This document shows, piece by piece, positions 16,447 through 25,601 of a stretch of 64,000 nucleotides of DNA. Each line of letters starts with the position of its first letter. The first letter of the stretch is position 1. The translations under genes and the position numbers were made by a program. Source of the stretch: an uncultured Erysipelotrichaceae bacterium (lineage in GTDB: Bacteria; Bacillota_I; Bacilli_A; Erysipelotrichales; Erysipelotrichaceae); contig CACYNH010000009.1 of the NCBI GenBank assembly GCA_902775735.1, forward strand, positions 1 through 64,000. The letters are read 5' to 3'. A model generated the notes under the pieces. It did not search any database. It saw nothing but the letters and a program-made list of their open reading frames with translations, and was not told the origin of the DNA.

Positions 16447-17342
16447 AAAAGGTGCTTGTGATTGCCGGACCGACGGCCGTCGGCAAGACTTCCTTTTCAA
16501 TCAAAGCTGCTAAAGCTCTTGACGCGGAAATCATCAGCGGCGATTCCATCCAGGTTTACAGAGGGTTTGACATCGGCTCAGGCAAAGTCACGGAAGAGGA
16601 AAAAGAAGGGATTGTCCATCACCTCATTGACATCATGGACCCAAAAGAGCCTTACAGCGCTGCGGACTTCCAGAAAATGGCAAGAAAGATCATCGATGAA
16701 AATGAGAAAATGACGATCATCTGCGGAGGCACAGGGCTTTATCTGAAATCCTGCCTCTATGACTACACCTTCAATGAGGAATCCGGTTCCTTTGCCAGCG
16801 GGCATTTTGAAAAGATGACCAATGAGGAGCTTTATGCGAAGCTTCTTGAAACCGATCCTGTTCAGGCACAGAAAATCCACCCGAACAACCGCAGAAGACT
16901 GATGCGCTCTCTGACGATTGCCGAAAGAACCGGCAGAAGCCAGAGTGAAATCGAGGCGGAACAGACCCATGAAATGATCTATGACGCCTTCATCGCCGGC
17001 TGCACAATGGACCGTGAAGCGCTCTATGAAAGAATCAATCTGAGAGTGGAAATGATGTTTGAAGCAGGTCTTGAAAAAGAGGTGGCTTCGCTTCTTGAGA
17101 AAGGCTGTTCATTCGATGATCCGGCCATGAAGGGCATCGGCTATAAAGAATGGAAAGATTATTTCCTGGGAAACTTTACCGCGGAAGAAGTCAAAGCGGA
17201 AATCCAGAAACATTCAAGACAGTTTGCCAAAAGGCAGTATACATGGTTTAATCACCAGATGCCCGTGCACTGGTTTGACGTCCGCAAAAAAAGCGAACAT
17301 GAAAGAATCATGAAGGAAATCATGGACTGGAGGAATGCATGA
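16443..17342 (+). CDS. miaA: tRNA dimethylallyltransferase MiaA
   Basis: 299 residues. It transfers the dimethylallyl group to A37 of tRNAs reading U-starting codons. P-loop GPTAVGKTSFS near 8, SGDSIQVYRG near 33, and GGTGLYL near 94; length is normal. The mutL-miaA order is common in Bacillota. Its stop overlaps the next gene by 4 bases. Confidence 0.96.
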   Translation: MKKVLVIAGPTAVGKTSFSIKAAKALDAEIISGDSIQVYRGFDIGSGKVTEEEKEGIVHHLIDIMDPKEPYSAADFQKMARKIIDENEKMTIICGGTGLYLKSCLYDYTFNEESGSFASGHFEKMTNEELYAKLLETDPVQAQKIHPNNRRRLMRSLTIAERTGRSQSEIEAEQTHEMIYDAFIAGCTMDREALYERINLRVEMMFEAGLEKEVASLLEKGCSFDDPAMKGIGYKEWKDYFLGNFTAEEVKAEIQKHSRQFAKRQYTWFNHQMPVHWFDVRKKSEHERIMKEIMDWRNA

Positions 17343-17881
17343 ACTATCTTAAGAAAATGAACGGCGCGATTCAGACCGAAGCAGCCGGCAAGGGAATGAT
17401 CTGGGGCGCTCTGATCGCGGTGCTGCTGAATGTGATGATGATGGTCACAGGCTATGGAACAGGTTTTGTGATGCCGATCATGACAACACTGCTGACATGT
17501 TTCCTGTCGGTGCTTACAGCAGTCCTGCTGAGCCTGCGCAGAACCGGCGCGCTGACAAAGCGCGTGCGCTCCCTGGAAAGAATCAACGGCAGGATCAATG
17601 ATGACCGGATTGTCCCCGTCAGCGACGATGTTGCCATGGGCAGTACATGGCTGGTGCATCAGGACGGCACAAAGTTCAGGGTCTGGACAAAGGATATGTT
17701 AAAGAATATTGAAATTGAATCGCAGAATCCGCAGGCAAAGAAAGCGGTGCTGAAACTGATCACCACCGGTGACAGGACCGAAAAGTGCGTTGCCGCCAAG
17801 TCGGCGGAACTGGAAGAAGCAGTCAGCCGTTGGTTTGCAAAAGAGGAAGATGCGGAAAATTTGACTTTCGGTCAGATGTGA
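17339..17881 (+). CDS. hypothetical two-span membrane protein
   Basis: 180 residues. Two adjacent hydrophobic segments (about 20-38 and 43-63) followed by a soluble part of about 115 residues containing GSTWLVHQDGTKFRVWTKDM. No family recognised. It is translationally coupled to miaA by an ATGA overlap. Confidence 0.7.
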   Translation: MNYLKKMNGAIQTEAAGKGMIWGALIAVLLNVMMMVTGYGTGFVMPIMTTLLTCFLSVLTAVLLSLRRTGALTKRVRSLERINGRINDDRIVPVSDDVAMGSTWLVHQDGTKFRVWTKDMLKNIEIESQNPQAKKAVLKLITTGDRTEKCVAAKSAELEEAVSRWFAKEEDAENLTFGQM

Positions 17882-17945
17882 TTATTATATGTTTGTGCGA
17901 ATGATATGTATCTTCGCAGAGTATTAAGAAAGGATGGTAATCAAC

Positions 17946-18668
17946 ATGAGTGAATTCAATCGTCCCGGTGCTGCTTATACATATGATGACAGCACAACGT
18001 TGAACGCATATGTAAGAAAAGTATTTACCCTGATGGGAATCGGCCTGGGCTTAACGGCAGCTGTTGCCTTCTTCGGATATCTGTCCCTGATGAGCGGCGG
18101 AATCGTCTATAAGCTCTTCATGTCCTCTTCCATCTTCACATGGGTTCTTGTGATTGCGGAGCTGGGCATCGCCTTTGCGATGGGGCTCGGCATCAACAGA
18201 TTCTCCACCGGCACCTGCACAGGTCTGTTCATGGCTTATTCAGTTCTGACCGGCCTGACATTCAGCTTCCTGCCTCTGGAATTCGGCGTGACAACAGTCT
18301 TCAGCGCATTCCTGTTCGCGGCGGTCCTGTTTATCTGCTGCGCGATTATCGGTCATACAACAAACGTTGACATGACTAAGTTCACCGGACTTCTGTTCGG
18401 CGCTCTGCTTGCGCTGGTTATCACAACAGTCATCAGCTTATTTGTTCCGGCCCTGCGCGACAGTATGTTCATCAGCTATGCCGGTCTTCTGATCTTCCTG
18501 GCGCTGACCGCGTTTGATATGCAGAAGATCAAGCAATTCTACTACGGCACAGGCGCAGATGGAACAATCAGATCCAACCTGGCAGTCTACAGCGCGTTCC
18601 AGCTTTATCTGGACTTCATCAACATCTTCATTTACATTCTGAGGATTATGAACAGGCGCAGAGACTGA
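17946..18668 (+). CDS. Bax inhibitor-1 family membrane protein (YccA/YbhL-like)
   Basis: 240 residues with seven hydrophobic segments between about 27 and 235, and the family-typical end in which FDMQKIKQFYY and LYLDFINIFIYILRI are seen. Bacterial BI-1 homologues are pH-sensitive calcium leak channels or FtsH modulators. The ATG at 17946 is preferred (AAAGGA 11 bases before); an ATG 12 bases earlier overlaps that site. Confidence 0.9.
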   Translation: MSEFNRPGAAYTYDDSTTLNAYVRKVFTLMGIGLGLTAAVAFFGYLSLMSGGIVYKLFMSSSIFTWVLVIAELGIAFAMGLGINRFSTGTCTGLFMAYSVLTGLTFSFLPLEFGVTTVFSAFLFAAVLFICCAIIGHTTNVDMTKFTGLLFGALLALVITTVISLFVPALRDSMFISYAGLLIFLALTAFDMQKIKQFYYGTGADGTIRSNLAVYSAFQLYLDFINIFIYILRIMNRRRD

Positions 18669-18686
18669 AACTGCACAGAGGGTACG

Positions 18687-18719
18687 GCAGGTTCCCGCAC
18701 ATGAGAACCTGCTTTTTTT
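18687..18719 (+). terminator. terminator of the BI-1 family gene
   Basis: GCAGGTTC (18687-18694) pairs with GAACCTGC (18705-18712), followed by seven T. Confidence 0.9.
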
Positions 18720-18740
18720 CACCGGAAGGAGGTGATTCAC

Positions 18741-19445
18741 GTGAAACTGGAAGAGTACAGCTTTACCGAATATTATCACCAGTACATCACCATTGAGGCG
18801 GATGTGCTGACCGATCAGCTCAGTGATACCTTCGACGTGCATGAGGATGACTGCTTTGCCTTATGTTCATCCTATTGCGCACCGGACGGACTTCTTGAAT
18901 TCAATGTTCTCTCCATCGGACCGACATGGGAAACATGCACAAGAGGCCTTGAACAGCCGGAAATGCTCGGTTTCTTCACAATTGATCAGGTTTATGACAA
19001 AGAAGTCAGAATTGCCGAGCCTTCTTTTGCGATGATCGCCAAAAACGTTCCGTTCCTGGAGGAAACCGACAGTCAGTATGATGAGGATTTCCTGGCCACC
19101 AGGTTTGATCAGAGGCTCGATAACATGAGAGACATTGCCTATCCGGACATTGTGTTTGCCGGCGTGCTCGTGGAAGGCGAACTGTCCGAATATGAAATGC
19201 GGATTACCGGCATCAAGGGACCGTTCCTGACGGGAACACTGGAAGAAGAGCCGGGAGACAACATCGGACTTCATCTCGATGATCCGGTCTGGGCGCTGCC
19301 GTATATCTATGACGGCGAATGCCATCTTTACGCCATGTACGCGGGCGAAAACCTTACAGATGACGAAATGAACCGCAGGGATGCAATCATCCGCGAAATG
19401 AACCGCTGGGGAATTACCTTCAACGGCTTCGCGCTGCGGAATTAG
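18741..19445 (+). CDS. hypothetical acidic protein
   Basis: 234 residues from a GTG start placed 6 bases after AAGGAGGTG; a GTG 9 bases earlier overlaps the ribosome site and is less likely. The protein is acidic, with no signal peptide or membrane span. No family recognised. The next gene, a CpXC protein, begins 13 bases after its stop and is probably cotranscribed. Confidence 0.7.
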   Translation: MKLEEYSFTEYYHQYITIEADVLTDQLSDTFDVHEDDCFALCSSYCAPDGLLEFNVLSIGPTWETCTRGLEQPEMLGFFTIDQVYDKEVRIAEPSFAMIAKNVPFLEETDSQYDEDFLATRFDQRLDNMRDIAYPDIVFAGVLVEGELSEYEMRITGIKGPFLTGTLEEEPGDNIGLHLDDPVWALPYIYDGECHLYAMYAGENLTDDEMNRRDAIIREMNRWGITFNGFALRN

Positions 19446-19458
19446 AAAAAGGTGAACT

Positions 19459-20103
19459 ATGAGCACAGCACATGAAATCACATACAGATGTCCGTATTGC
19501 GGAAGAGACTTCACAATCACCGTCTATGACAGTGTCAACGCGGTAACGGATCCGGATTTAAGAGAGCGCTGCATCAGCGGCGATCTGTTCCGCCATTCCT
19601 GTCCCCACTGCAAAACGGACTTCATGATCCAGAACCCGCTGGTCTATTCCGACCCGTCAAGAAAATTCCTGCTCTGGCTTTCCAATGAAGAAGCTTCCGA
19701 AGATCTGTGCCGGATGGCGCAGCCGCTTGTGAAGCAGGGCTATACACTGCGCAGATGCGGAACACTGCAGGAATTCACCGAAAAGATCCAGATCTTTGAG
19801 GACGGTATCAGCGACATTGTCGTTGAGCTTGCCAAATACGACAGCTTCATCGAGTTCATCGACACCCGCAACGGCAATCCTGAGGAAGTCACCTCCGTGG
19901 AATACCAGAAGTGCGAGGACGGCGTCATGAAAATCAATGTCCGCACCGATGACAAAGGGCTCTCTTTCCTGATCCCCACAGCGATGCTTGAGGAGGAAGT
20001 CAGGGTTCAGAGCGACCGCTATGAGGCGGACAATTCACATTTCCCGCGGATCAACAGTGACTGGCTGATCAGCCTGTTCACCGAAACCGCCGGCGAAGCA
20101 TAA
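19459..20103 (+). CDS. CpXC-domain protein
   Basis: 214 residues. N-terminal zinc-binding CpXC-like region: YRCPYCGRDF near 9-18 and HSCPHCKTDF near 46-55, then a mostly beta domain with no recognised function. It follows the 18741 gene closely and ends in a strong terminator. Confidence 0.7.
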   Translation: MSTAHEITYRCPYCGRDFTITVYDSVNAVTDPDLRERCISGDLFRHSCPHCKTDFMIQNPLVYSDPSRKFLLWLSNEEASEDLCRMAQPLVKQGYTLRRCGTLQEFTEKIQIFEDGISDIVVELAKYDSFIEFIDTRNGNPEEVTSVEYQKCEDGVMKINVRTDDKGLSFLIPTAMLEEEVRVQSDRYEADNSHFPRINSDWLISLFTETAGEA

Positions 20104-20105
20104 GC

Positions 20106-20132
20106 AGGATATGGCAGCCGCCATATCCTTTT
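20106..20132 (+). terminator. terminator of the CpXC gene
   Basis: AGGATATGG (20106-20114) pairs with CCATATCCT (20121-20129), then T. Confidence 0.8.
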
Positions 20133-20137
20133 ATATC

Positions 20138-20160
20138 GAAAAAAGATCCCGGAGGATCTT
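20138..20160 (-). terminator. aroD terminator
   Basis: On the minus strand AAGATCC pairs with GGATCTT (20160-20154 with 20149-20143), then a T run. Confidence 0.75.
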
Positions 20161-20923
20161 AAAGCGTTTCGTGAAGATGAATCAGCAGATCCCGCAGCTT
20201 TGGCGCGCTGATCTGTCCGGGAGCCGATGCCCGCGAGGCACTGGCGAAGGTTATGACAGAGCCGAATGTTTCTCCGGCAATGCGGGTAATGGCGCCTTTT
20301 TCCGACATGGAAATGGCGATACACGGAAGATGATTTGAAGATGTGAATTCCGCCGCTGTTTCCATCAGCCGGAACACATCTTTTTCATTCTGCGGCATGA
20401 CAGCCAGTTTACAGAGATCCGCGCCAAGTTCCTTCATCTTTTCAAACCTTTTCAGCAGTTCCTCTGATTCCGGGGTCTTTTCAAAATCATGGCTGGAGAT
20501 GACTGTCCGGACATTATGTTCACGCGAAAGGGCGACGAGACTGTTTACTGTTTCATCGCCGCTGAAAAGCTCAATGTCCGCAAGATCCGCCGATCCGCTG
20601 CAGACAGCCCGCTTTATGAGGCTTTCATATTCAGAAAGATCCGCTGTTCCTCTGCCGCCTTCCTTTACGGTGCGATAGGTAAAAAGCAGGGGAATGTCCG
20701 CAAGCTGTGTGCGCATATGACGCAGCACATGGCAGACCTGATGATGGTCGCCCGCATCCTCAAACCAGTCCGCCCGCCATTCGATCAGATCAGCGCCGGC
20801 ATCCAGTGCTTCTTCCGTCTGGCTGAAGATTTCTTTTTCGGTAATTCCGGTGACAGGAATGCAGATTTTCGGGATTCCGAGACCTAAACTTATATTTCTT
20901 ACCGTCACTTCTTTGATCATCAT
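20159..20923 (-). CDS. aroD: type I 3-dehydroquinate dehydratase
   Basis: 254 residues. Third step of the shikimate pathway. Signatures: EWRADWFED near 48, FTYRTVKEGG near 81 (Arg for substrate binding), VISSHDF near 140 containing the catalytic His, and CKLAVMP near 171 with the Schiff-base Lys. No other shikimate genes are nearby. No Shine-Dalgarno is visible; TATAAA ends 8 bases before the first ATG, so the mRNA may be leaderless. Confidence 0.94.
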   Translation of the reverse strand: MMIKEVTVRNISLGLGIPKICIPVTGITEKEIFSQTEEALDAGADLIEWRADWFEDAGDHHQVCHVLRHMRTQLADIPLLFTYRTVKEGGRGTADLSEYESLIKRAVCSGSADLADIELFSGDETVNSLVALSREHNVRTVISSHDFEKTPESEELLKRFEKMKELGADLCKLAVMPQNEKDVFRLMETAAEFTSSNHLPCIAISMSEKGAITRIAGETFGSVITFASASRASAPGQISAPKLRDLLIHLHETL

Positions 20924-20931
20924 GCATACAT

Positions 20932-20937
20932 TTTATA
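20932..20937 (-). promoter_or_regulatory. -10 box of aroD, leaderless arrangement
   Basis: Minus-strand TATAAA, 8 bases before the ATG at 20923; a weak TTGTTA lies 15 bp upstream of it. The stretch 20938-21118 toward the nucleotidase gene shows no other clear feature. Confidence 0.4.
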
Positions 20938-21118
20938 GGCAATTCATGATGTTAACAACGCAGAAGACCCATAAAAAGAGTACGTTACTGTAAGAACACT
21001 TCCATATACGGCGGTTGCCGTGGAATGTTCCCATGATTAAAATGAAAACATGCAAACATTTATTCGCTCTTAACAGGGACAGGAACGGATTTCAGAAAAG
21101 AAACAGGCGGTATTGTGA

Positions 21119-22780
21119 ATGAAAAAAGTGATGAAACTGATCGTGATGATCGTGCTTATGCTGTGCAGCGCGTGCGCGGACACTCAGGAATCTTCTGCAG
21201 GTCCTGCAATAACAGACGGTATCTATATTTTCTATACAAGCGACGTGCATTGCGGCGTCGATGACAACCTTGGTTTTGCGAAACTCAAAGCGCTTGTCAA
21301 TGACACTAAAGCGGAACATGAAAATGTCCTGCTCGCGGATCTGGGCGATTATGTGCAGGGCGGCACCATCGGCGCTCTTACCCGGGGCAGCGCCATTATA
21401 GAACTGATGAACGCGATGGAATACGACATCACGACGATCGGAAATCATGAATTTGACTATGGAACGGAAAGACTCGGTGAACTGCTGGACATGGCAGAGT
21501 TTGATATTACCCTGTGCAACGCGGATTACACCGGAAACGCAAAGAGTATTTTCGCGGATATACCGCCGTATATCATCAAAGATTTCAATGGCGTCAAAGT
21601 CGCTTTCATCGGCGTTCTGACGCCTTGGGTGGTCACTTCTTCAACACCGAAATACTTCATGGAAGGCAATCAGTATGTTTACGGTTTTGCGAACAGTGAT
21701 GATGGAACAGAGCTGGCAGAGAAAGTGCAGTCGGCAGTTGACGCCGCAAGAAGCGATCATGCGGATTATGTGATCCTGCTTTCCCACCTTGGTTCTGTAC
21801 AGCCGCTTTCGCCGAATGATTCCATCTCCCTGATCAGAAGGACAAGAGGGATTGACGCGGTGCTGGACGGACATTCCCATTCCGTGATCATCGGCGACCG
21901 CTATCCCAACGCGGACGGAGAAGATGTGATCCTTTCGTCAGTCGGCACGAAGATGGAGAATGCCGGAGAACTGATCATTGCGCCTGACGGTTCTATCGAC
22001 ACGCTGCTGATTTCGGAATATAACCGCGAAGATGAACAGATGCGCCAGGCAATCGATCAGGAAAACGAGGCCCTTCAGGAAATCCTTTCCGCTGAAGCCG
22101 GAACACTGGAATTCGATCTTCCGATCACAGATGAAAACGGTATCCGGATTGTCCGCAGCCGTGAAACAACAGCAGGTAATTTCGTGGCGGACGCGTTCCG
22201 ATACGCCGGCGGCACTGACGCAGCACTCGTTAATGGCGGCGGGGTCCGCGCGGCTCTTGAACAAGGAACGGTTACCTATGGTGATCTTCTGAATGTCATG
22301 CCTTTCGGCAATTATCTCTGCACATCGGAATGCACCGGACAGCAGATTCTCGACGCACTGGAATACTGCTCCAAAGAGACACAGGCCATCACGTCTTTTG
22401 ACGGCCGTGCGGCCGGTGAGTTCGGCGCGTTCCTGCAGGTTTCAGGTCTGAAGTACACGATCGACACATCGGTTGACTCAGGCGTCAGACAGGACGAAAA
22501 CGGAATGATGACATCCATCGAAGGTGAGCGGAGGGTAAAGGATGTATATATTCTTCAGGATGGCGAGTATGTGCCGCTTGATCCGGCAGGCCGCTATACA
22601 GTCGCAAGTACTGAATACGTTCTTACGGACTCCGGTGATGGAAACACCGCGTTTAAAAACAGCGTCCCCCTGATCCAGAACGGAACACCGGACATTCAGG
22701 TTCTGATCGATTATCTGGAATCACTCGGCGCTGTGCCGGACTCCTACCGTCAGGCAGAAGGAAGAATCACAGTGAAGTAA
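21119..22780 (+). CDS. 5'-nucleotidase / 2',3'-cyclic phosphodiesterase family lipoprotein
   Basis: 553 residues. Lipoprotein signal with lipobox LCSAC (Cys near 19), then a calcineurin-like phosphoesterase domain with intact metal motifs FYTSDVHCG, LADLGDYVQGG, TIGNHEFDYG, LLSHLG and DGHSH, and a C-terminal 5'-nucleotidase substrate domain (about 350-530) with NGGGVRAA and VMPFGN. It probably dephosphorylates nucleotides at the cell surface for salvage. A paralogue at 56124 has lost these motifs. The ribosome site is weak. Confidence 0.92.
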   Translation: MKKVMKLIVMIVLMLCSACADTQESSAGPAITDGIYIFYTSDVHCGVDDNLGFAKLKALVNDTKAEHENVLLADLGDYVQGGTIGALTRGSAIIELMNAMEYDITTIGNHEFDYGTERLGELLDMAEFDITLCNADYTGNAKSIFADIPPYIIKDFNGVKVAFIGVLTPWVVTSSTPKYFMEGNQYVYGFANSDDGTELAEKVQSAVDAARSDHADYVILLSHLGSVQPLSPNDSISLIRRTRGIDAVLDGHSHSVIIGDRYPNADGEDVILSSVGTKMENAGELIIAPDGSIDTLLISEYNREDEQMRQAIDQENEALQEILSAEAGTLEFDLPITDENGIRIVRSRETTAGNFVADAFRYAGGTDAALVNGGGVRAALEQGTVTYGDLLNVMPFGNYLCTSECTGQQILDALEYCSKETQAITSFDGRAAGEFGAFLQVSGLKYTIDTSVDSGVRQDENGMMTSIEGERRVKDVYILQDGEYVPLDPAGRYTVASTEYVLTDSGDGNTAFKNSVPLIQNGTPDIQVLIDYLESLGAVPDSYRQAEGRITVK

Positions 22781-22823
22781 GCGATCTTAAGCTTTCACAT
22801 AATTTACCACAATATTTACACAA

Positions 22824-22851
22824 TTGACCGATGGTCGGTTGTTATTATAAT
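22824..22851 (+). promoter_or_regulatory. orphan promoter with TetR-type operator
   Basis: TTGACC (22824-22829), 16 bp, TATAAT (22846-22851). Inside the spacer is ACCGA-tgg-TCGGT (22827-22839), the kind of half-site many TetR-family repressors bind. No TetR gene or obvious target gene follows; only frames of 5-7 codons precede the terminator at 22938. Confidence 0.6.
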
Positions 22852-22937
22852 CATGCAGATAAGGAATCTGCCCTGAATGAATGCTCCCCCTTAGCAGTCA
22901 TCAGTGTATTCTATCCCCTTATATAATAATCAATCGT

Positions 22938-22964
22938 GAAAAGGTCCCGTTCAGGGATCTTTTC
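22938..22964 (+). terminator. strong hairpin upstream of the uridine-kinase-like gene
   Basis: GAAAAGGTCCC (22938-22948) pairs with GGGATCTTTTC (22954-22964), 11 pairs with one G-T and a 5-base loop. It would end the transcript from 22858. Confidence 0.65.
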
Positions 22965-22974
22965 ATTTCTGTTG

Positions 22975-22980
22975 TAGAAT
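22975..22980 (+). promoter_or_regulatory. -10 box of the uridine-kinase-like gene, leaderless arrangement
   Basis: TAGAAT with 6 bases to the ATG at 22987; no Shine-Dalgarno. Confidence 0.4.
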
Positions 22981-22986
22981 AGAACT

Positions 22987-23568
22987 ATGGATAAGATGAT
23001 CGAAAAAACAGCGGAACTGATTGAAGAAGTGATGAAGAGAAAAGGCTCCTGCCTGATCGCCGTCGACGGCAGATGCGCTTCCGGCAAAAGCACATTCGGA
23101 AAGATGCTGCAGCAGAAGACAGGCGGATCGCTTGTGCACATGGACGACTTCTTCCTGCAGCCGTATCAGAGAACACCGGAAAGATACAGAACGCCCGGTG
23201 AAAATGTGGACCATGAAAGATTCCTGGCGGAAGTCCTGGAGCCTTTAAGCAGAGGGGAGAGTGTCCGCTACCATCCGTTTGACTGCAGAGTGATGGAAAT
23301 CTCAGAGCAGGTGAAGGAAGCGGACGGTAAAGGAATCGTCATCGTGGAAGGCAGCTATTCATTCCATCCTTCTCTTCGTGAATACTATGATTTAAAAATC
23401 TTTCTGCATGTGGATCCGGCCAGGCAGCTGGAAAGAATCAGGAAACGCAATCCGGACAAGGTGGAGGATTTTAAGACAAAATGGATTCCCTATGAGGAGC
23501 TTTACTTTTCTTCATGTCATGTTTCAGAGTGCGCGGATCAGGTGATAGATACAACGAATTTGTTTTAA
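22987..23568 (+). CDS. uridine kinase-like P-loop protein
   Basis: 193 residues. Walker A AVDGRCASGKSTFG near 25-38, then HMDDFFLQP near 55, the base/sugar-binding region of uridine/phosphoribulokinase-type kinases, and IVIVEGSYSFHP near 117. Close to Udk-like proteins annotated as uridine kinase, but the substrate is not certain. It lies behind an orphan operator/promoter and terminator and seems to have its own start signal. Confidence 0.8.
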   Translation: MDKMIEKTAELIEEVMKRKGSCLIAVDGRCASGKSTFGKMLQQKTGGSLVHMDDFFLQPYQRTPERYRTPGENVDHERFLAEVLEPLSRGESVRYHPFDCRVMEISEQVKEADGKGIVIVEGSYSFHPSLREYYDLKIFLHVDPARQLERIRKRNPDKVEDFKTKWIPYEELYFSSCHVSECADQVIDTTNLF

Positions 23569-23611
23569 AGCGTAGAAATGAAAGTTGCAAATATTGTATA
23601 TTATTAATGAT

Positions 23612-23623
23612 GTAAACGTTTAC
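23612..23623 (+). promoter_or_regulatory. LacI-family / CcpA-like operator
   Basis: A perfect 12-base palindrome GTAAACGTTTAC between the promoter area and the ribosome site. With flanks (TGTAAACGTTTACG) it fits the cre consensus with one mismatch, so it may bind CcpA or another LacI-type regulator. Confidence 0.5.
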
Positions 23624-23636
23624 GAAGGAGAATAAT

Positions 23637-24152
23637 ATGGCAAGTTTACCTAAATGCCCGCATTGCGGTTCAAAAGAAGTCAGCAGAGTTGAAGGTTTTT
23701 ACAGATGCGCCGGATGTCTGAGCGATTTCGGACGTGTCCCTTATGATGACAACGGCGTCCCGATGGTTGAAGCGTGCACAGGTCTCAGATTCCGTTACGG
23801 CGATATGCTCAACGATTCCATCTGCCTGCGTCTTGGCCAGGACGGCGATGTCTGCCTGTATGAATTATATGATTCCGACGAGGGCGGCCTGAACAAGTAT
23901 GCCGACATGCTCGACAAGGATGCCTGGAACAAATTCCGCAGAGAACTCTTTGAAAAGGTCTATGTCAATGACTGGGACAAGGAATATATCCCCGTCAATG
24001 ACGGCAGAGAAATCACAACTGACCAGGACTGGGAACTCAGTGTCATCGTTGATGAAAACGAAGAATACCTCTACAGAGGCTATGGCGCATTCCCTGTTTA
24101 CTGGGACAGATTCATGAAGCTTCTCAAGCCGATTCTCGCGCACCTTGACTGA
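23637..24152 (+). CDS. zinc-ribbon protein of unknown function
   Basis: 171 residues. N-terminal zinc ribbon KCPHCGSKEV and YRCAGCLSDF (residues 6-32), followed by an acidic soluble domain. GAAGGAG precedes the ATG. No family recognised. A LacI/CcpA-type palindrome lies in its 5' untranslated region and it has a good terminator, so it is probably a single regulated gene. Confidence 0.7.
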   Translation: MASLPKCPHCGSKEVSRVEGFYRCAGCLSDFGRVPYDDNGVPMVEACTGLRFRYGDMLNDSICLRLGQDGDVCLYELYDSDEGGLNKYADMLDKDAWNKFRRELFEKVYVNDWDKEYIPVNDGREITTDQDWELSVIVDENEEYLYRGYGAFPVYWDRFMKLLKPILAHLD

Positions 24153-24157
24153 ATCAG

Positions 24158-24184
24158 AAAAAGGCATGAATTTGCCTTTTTTTT
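24158..24184 (+). terminator. terminator of the 23637 gene
   Basis: AAAAAGGCA (24158-24166) pairs with TGCCTTTTT (24173-24181), with T continuing. Confidence 0.9.
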
Positions 24185-24190
24185 GCGCAG

Positions 24191-24199
24191 TGCTACAAT
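24191..24199 (+). promoter_or_regulatory. extended -10 of trkA-trkH
   Basis: TGC-TACAAT, about 30 bases before the ATG; no clear -35. Confidence 0.5.
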
Positions 24200-24230
24200 G
24201 AGGTGGCATAACATAAATTGAGGTTACCAT

Positions 24231-25601
24231 ATGAGAATATTAATTGCCGGTGCCGGCAAAGTGGGCAGAGCGCTTACCGATGAACTGTCCAGTGAAGGAC
24301 ATGATATAACCCTGGTGGATATGGACAGCCGCGTGCTTGAAGACGCGGTCGGTATGTACGATGTCATTACCCTGCAGGGCAACAGCGCTTCCAAAGCGGT
24401 GCTCGAGGAAGCAGGCATCCAGAATATGGATCTTCTGATTGCGGCAACAAACGCTGATGAAGTCAATCTGCTTTCCGTCATCACAGCCAAGGCCCTGAAT
24501 CCGGACATCCATACAATTGCCCGTATCCGCAACCCTGAATATGTCGACCAGGCCCGCTCCATGCGGAATGTCTTCGCGCTGTCCCTGGTCATCAACCCCG
24601 AACTTCAGGCGGCGCAGGAAATTGCCAGACTTTTAAAATACCCCGGTTTCTTAAAGCGTGAAACATTTGCCAAGGCGCGTGTGGAAATCGTCGAACTCAA
24701 AGTCGTCAAGGGATCAAAGCTGAACAAGGTCCAGCTGAAGAACCTTTCCAGCGTAACCCGCTCCCAGGTTCTTGTCGTTGCCGCATTGCGGGATGGCAAG
24801 GCGATTATGCCTGACGGCAACTTTGTCATCAAAGAAGACGACCGTCTGTTCGTGACCGGTTCCCCGGCCCAGCTTCATGAGATGCTTATACACATCGGTA
24901 TTATCAACATGCCGGTCAACCATGTCATCATGGCAGGCGGTGGAAGAATTTCCTATTACCTGGCGGAGGAACTGCACAGGTCGCATATCGCCACCAGCAT
25001 TATTGAACTGGACCCCAGAAAGTGCCGTTCACTGGCGGAAGCGCTGCCGTATTCCACCATCATCCAGGGTGATGTGTCTGACCGCAAAACACTGGACAGC
25101 GAGGACATCGGCGACTATGACGCGGTTGTTTCCCTGACCGGAATGGATGAGCTCAATATCGTCACATCCCTCTATGCCCATATGCACAATGTGCCCAATA
25201 TCGTCACCAAACTCGGACGCGGCAATGACGGCGATCTGGTGGAAAACATGCCGATCGGCTCGATCATCTGCCCCAAGGAACTGTGCACAATGCATATTGT
25301 CCGCTATGTCAGAGCGATGCAGACAAAAGAGGGCGCTGCCCTTTCCGTTCACCGGATCGCCGACGGCAAGATCGAAGCCATCGAATTTGTGGCGGATAAC
25401 GACACAAGACACCTTGGTGAAAAGCTGAAGAACATCAGAACCAGGAAGAATGTCCTGATTGTCTCCATCAGCCATGGCACCAAAGCGGAAATCGCCAACG
25501 GTGAATCTGTCTTCAATGCCGGCGATACCGTTGTCGTTATCACCAACAAAGAAAGCAAGCTGAATCAGCTGAATGATATTTTTGAGGACAGTCTGTCATG
25601 A
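24231..25601 (+). CDS. trkA: Trk potassium uptake regulatory subunit TrkA
   Basis: 456 residues. Full-length two-unit form: RCK-N (NAD-binding, MRILIAGAGKVGRAL at 1-15), RCK-C, then a second RCK-N from HVIMAGGGRISYYLAEEL (near 227) and a second RCK-C. It gates TrkH in response to nucleotides. The stop overlaps the trkH start by 4 bases. The double form differs from the single KtrA/KtrC of Bacillus. Confidence 0.95.
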   Translation: MRILIAGAGKVGRALTDELSSEGHDITLVDMDSRVLEDAVGMYDVITLQGNSASKAVLEEAGIQNMDLLIAATNADEVNLLSVITAKALNPDIHTIARIRNPEYVDQARSMRNVFALSLVINPELQAAQEIARLLKYPGFLKRETFAKARVEIVELKVVKGSKLNKVQLKNLSSVTRSQVLVVAALRDGKAIMPDGNFVIKEDDRLFVTGSPAQLHEMLIHIGIINMPVNHVIMAGGGRISYYLAEELHRSHIATSIIELDPRKCRSLAEALPYSTIIQGDVSDRKTLDSEDIGDYDAVVSLTGMDELNIVTSLYAHMHNVPNIVTKLGRGNDGDLVENMPIGSIICPKELCTMHIVRYVRAMQTKEGAALSVHRIADGKIEAIEFVADNDTRHLGEKLKNIRTRKNVLIVSISHGTKAEIANGESVFNAGDTVVVITNKESKLNQLNDIFEDSLS

